A stretch of DNA of 64,000 nt from Paenibacillus pabuli (GTDB taxonomy: Bacteria; Bacillota; Bacilli; Paenibacillales; Paenibacillaceae), in contig NZ_CP073714.1 in NCBI RefSeq assembly GCF_023101145.1, positions 1,674,001 to 1,738,000 of the forward strand. The letters are read 5' to 3'. Each line of letters starts with the position of its first letter. The first letter of the stretch is position 1. Under the pieces are notes generated by a model. The model had not been told where the DNA came from and searched no databases. It saw only the letters and a list, made by a program, of their open reading frames with translations. The translations under genes and the position numbers were made by a program. Of this stretch, positions 61,894-64,000 are shown in pieces.

Positions 61894-62955
61894 ATGCAGA
61901 CGAGGAAGAAAAAGATCATGCCTTTGTATGTTGTCCTCATGCTTCTGCTCGTCTGCATGACCGTTGGATGCAGTAAGCAGGAGAATGCGAGCGAACAGAA
62001 CGGAACCTCGACCGGCGACCAATCCAATACGTTGGTTATCGGTGCGTACAGCGTAGCCAAAGACGCCGTCGGAGAATTATTGCCCAAATTTCAGGAGGAA
62101 TGGAAAGCCAAGACTGGACAGACGGTTCACTTTCAAGAATCGTATGAAGCTTCCGGCACACAAGCCAGAGCGATTGTTGGTGGATTCGAAGCTGATGTTG
62201 CGCTTCTAGCGATGGAAAGTGATATCGATAAGCTGGTCAAGGCCGATCTGGTTAGCTCCAATTGGAAACAGACGCCGAATGATGGCATGATCACCCGCTC
62301 GATTGTTGTTCTCGGTACAAGAGCAGGCAACCCGCTGGGGATTCGCGATTTTGAAGATTTGACCAAGCCGGGGGTTAAGGTGCTTTATCCTAATCCGAAG
62401 ACGTCAGGCGGAGCGCAGTGGGATATTAATGCCATCTATGGTGCAGGATTGAAGTTATCTGAGGAGCAAGGGAAGAAAGATCCTGCCGTGGCGAAAGCCT
62501 TTTTGGAAAAAGTGCATGAGAATGTCGAGTCACTGGATAAGAGTGGTCGCTCCTCCATGGCGGCTTTTGAATATGGCGTAGGTGACGTTATCGTCACGTA
62601 TGAAAATGAATTGCTTGCCCGGATTGCCAAGGGTGTAAATTATGACATCGTGGTTCCCAAAAACACGATCCTGATTGAGAATCCGGCAGTTGTTGTGAAC
62701 AAATATGCGGATAAGCATGGCAATCGTGAATTGGCGGAGGCTTTTGTAGCCTATCTGCAAACACCGGAAGCACAGCGTATTTTTGCCAAGCATGGTTTCC
62801 GCTCGGTAGACCCTGAGGTGTTTGCAGAGACGAAGTCCTCGTTCCCAACGCCTGAAGGACTGTTCGATATTAACTACCTCGGTGGTTGGGACAAAGTACG
62901 CAGTACACTGTATTCCAAACGAGGGGTGTGGTACCAGGTGCTGGCGGGATTGTAG
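61894..62955 (+). CDS. Sulfate-binding lipoprotein (Sbp/CysP type)
   Basis: 353 residues from ATG 61894, six bases after GAGAGGTG. Lipoprotein signal with lipobox TVGC, Cys26. Mature sulfate-binding fold: LVIGAYSVAKDAVGELLPKF, ESYEASGTQARAIVGGFEAD, PNPKTSGGAQWDINAIYGAG and VVNKYADKHGNRELAEAFV. It is the last gene of the transporter operon, where many operons place it first. Confidence 0.94.
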   Translation: MQTRKKKIMPLYVVLMLLLVCMTVGCSKQENASEQNGTSTGDQSNTLVIGAYSVAKDAVGELLPKFQEEWKAKTGQTVHFQESYEASGTQARAIVGGFEADVALLAMESDIDKLVKADLVSSNWKQTPNDGMITRSIVVLGTRAGNPLGIRDFEDLTKPGVKVLYPNPKTSGGAQWDINAIYGAGLKLSEEQGKKDPAVAKAFLEKVHENVESLDKSGRSSMAAFEYGVGDVIVTYENELLARIAKGVNYDIVVPKNTILIENPAVVVNKYADKHGNRELAEAFVAYLQTPEAQRIFAKHGFRSVDPEVFAETKSSFPTPEGLFDINYLGGWDKVRSTLYSKRGVWYQVLAGL

Positions 62956-63009
62956 CCATGTACGAGGTACATCATGATATTGAATCCCAGCTAGAATAAA
63001 TTGCGATTT

Positions 63010-63050
63010 AACCTTCATTTCACGAACAGCGTGAGGTGGAGGTTTTTTGC
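63010..63050 (+). terminator. Terminator after the sulfate transporter operon
   Basis: AACCT and TCACG on the left (63010-63024) pair with CGTGA and AGGTT (63030-63044), then a T run. Confidence 0.75.
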
Positions 63051-63108
63051 ATTACTAGACAATAAAGTTATTTTAATTAAACCCGATCGGTTAAGTTGGA
63101 AAAAATCG

Positions 63109-63137
63109 TTGCATTTTGTCGAATCCTTGCCTATACT
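63109..63137 (+). promoter_or_regulatory. Sigma-A promoter of the peptide-binding protein gene
   Basis: TTGCAT (63109-63114), 17 bases, TATACT (63132-63137). Confidence 0.75.
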
Positions 63138-63178
63138 ATCTAACAGAACGTTAAATTACAGCGAGGGGAAATATCATA

Positions 63179-64000
63179 ATGAAATCGAAAAAAATGTGGC
63201 TGTCATTGATGCTGGTTCTGGTTGTGGCAATCATGAGTGCGTGCGGAAGCAGTGGTGACGGAACAAGTTCTTCGTCTAATAACGCAGAAAACACAGCGAC
63301 AACGGATGATGGCCAACCGAAAGACGGAGGAAGCATCATTATTGCTGTCCAAGATGATCCTAAAGTGATGAATCCAATTTATGCGGGTGACCGTGTAACG
63401 TTGACGATTGATCAGTCCTTATATGCTCCACTGTTCAATGTGAATGATGGCAAAAAGACGTATGTGCTCGCAGACAGCGACAGCTTCTCTGATGATCACC
63501 TGACGTATACATTGAAGCTGAAAGACGGTCTGAAATGGCATGACGGACAGCCTCTGACAGCGGATGATATTGTGTTCACCATGGATAGCATCCTTGATGA
63601 GAAACAGCACAGCTCTTCCCGTAGTCAGTATATTTTTGATGGCAAACCGGTTAAAGTTACCAAGGTGGATGACCTGACGGTGGAATTCAAATTGCCGGAA
63701 GTATCTGCTGCTTTTGAAGGAGCATTGGTTTCTTTCTCTCCAATCCCTAAACACATTTTCGAAGGCGAAGCGGATATTGAGAAAAGCGACAAAAACAACA
63801 ACCCGATCGGTTCCGGGCCGTTCAAGTTCAAGGAATATCGTCCGGGCGAATACGTAACACTGGAACGTTTTGATGACTACTTTGCAGGCAAAGCTCATCT
63901 GGATAGCGTGACGTATCGTGTAGCGAAAGATCCAAATGCAGCGAACCTGGCTTTGCAAAACGGCGAGATTCAAATGCGTATGGTCGACACACAGGATTAC
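63179..64000 (+). CDS. Oligopeptide ABC transporter substrate-binding lipoprotein, N-terminal part
   Basis: The frame opens at ATG 63179 after GAGGGGAAA and stays open to the window edge, giving 274 residues. The lipoprotein signal ends in MSAC with Cys22. A Ser/Asn/Thr-rich linker is followed by the SBP_bac_5 (OppA/DppA) fold: GGSIIIAVQDDPKVMNPIYA, LTYTLKLKDGLKWHDGQPLT, ADDIVFTMDSIL and NNPIGSGPFKFKEYRPGEYV. The peptide or nickel specificity cannot be told. Permease genes would be expected downstream. Confidence 0.93.
   Translation, partial: MKSKKMWLSLMLVLVVAIMSACGSSGDGTSSSSNNAENTATTDDGQPKDGGSIIIAVQDDPKVMNPIYAGDRVTLTIDQSLYAPLFNVNDGKKTYVLADSDSFSDDHLTYTLKLKDGLKWHDGQPLTADDIVFTMDSILDEKQHSSSRSQYIFDGKPVKVTKVDDLTVEFKLPEVSAAFEGALVSFSPIPKHIFEGEADIEKSDKNNNPIGSGPFKFKEYRPGEYVTLERFDDYFAGKAHLDSVTYRVAKDPNAANLALQNGEIQMRMVDTQDY

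Overview
The window looks like the chromosome of a Paenibacillus-type, spore-forming Gram-positive bacterium. The evidence is strong GGAGG-type ribosome binding sites with many TTG/GTG starts, the Bacillales gene order ydcC-alr-ndoAI-ndoA and tex-cmpA-sprT followed by tRNA genes, a c-di-AMP (ydaO-type) riboswitch, GlnR/TnrA-type nitrogen boxes and the sporulation gene cmpA. No phage, transposon, integrase or CRISPR array was seen. Base composition is even except for AT-rich stretches around 27.7-28.0 kb and 36.0-36.9 kb.

Layout. 0-10 kb: tail of a YdcC-like lipoprotein-carrier protein, alanine racemase, the NdoAI/NdoA (MazEF-type) toxin-antitoxin pair, a GH36 alpha-galactosidase, Tex, the tiny sporulation protein CmpA and a SprT-family zinc protein. 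10-15 kb: tRNA-Asn and tRNA-Ser, an ArsR regulator divergent from a flavin-reductase-like protein, an MgtC-like membrane protein, a DeoR regulator with a Cof-type phosphatase, then tRNA-Glu, -Lys and -Leu and an XRE regulator. 15.8-28 kb: a nitrogen-scavenging block in which ureABCFGD (minus strand) lies back to back with urtABCDE (plus strand, urea ABC importer). Two perfect TGTNA-N7-TNACA boxes lie between them. A second, orphan ureF paralogue at 27 kb carries its own perfect box. 28-36 kb: a second identical tRNA-Leu, glutathione peroxidase, a c-di-AMP riboswitch ahead of a small Rossmann-like protein, a HAD phosphatase, MntH, an Ohr/OsmC protein, two small zinc-binding proteins, a DCC-family thiol protein, a lipoprotein and a VOC protein.

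36.9-47.9 kb holds a complete Gram-positive Tad/Flp pilus locus: CpaE-like ATPase, CpaF ATPase, TadB, TadC, Flp pilin, TadE-like pseudopilins, prepilin peptidase and an FHA-domain protein. Its promoter is followed by a strong intrinsic terminator before the first gene. A related hairpin element lies about 0.8 kb upstream, beyond a low-GC islet that encodes a small secreted Ig-like protein. 47.9-58.7 kb is housekeeping: YfcH-type epimerase, a DUF2621-like protein, endonuclease IV with a C-terminal extension, PurU, transketolase, PpnP, glucose-6-phosphate isomerase, YigZ, a TetR regulator and YjbQ. 58.7-64 kb: a structured intergenic repeat, a sulfate/thiosulfate ABC importer (cysT-cysW-cysA-binding protein) and the start of an oligopeptide-binding lipoprotein that runs off the window.

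The most interesting signals are the nitrogen-box-linked orphan ureF, the attenuator-like leader of the pilus locus and its related element, and the c-di-AMP riboswitch controlling a stand-alone Rossmann-like protein.
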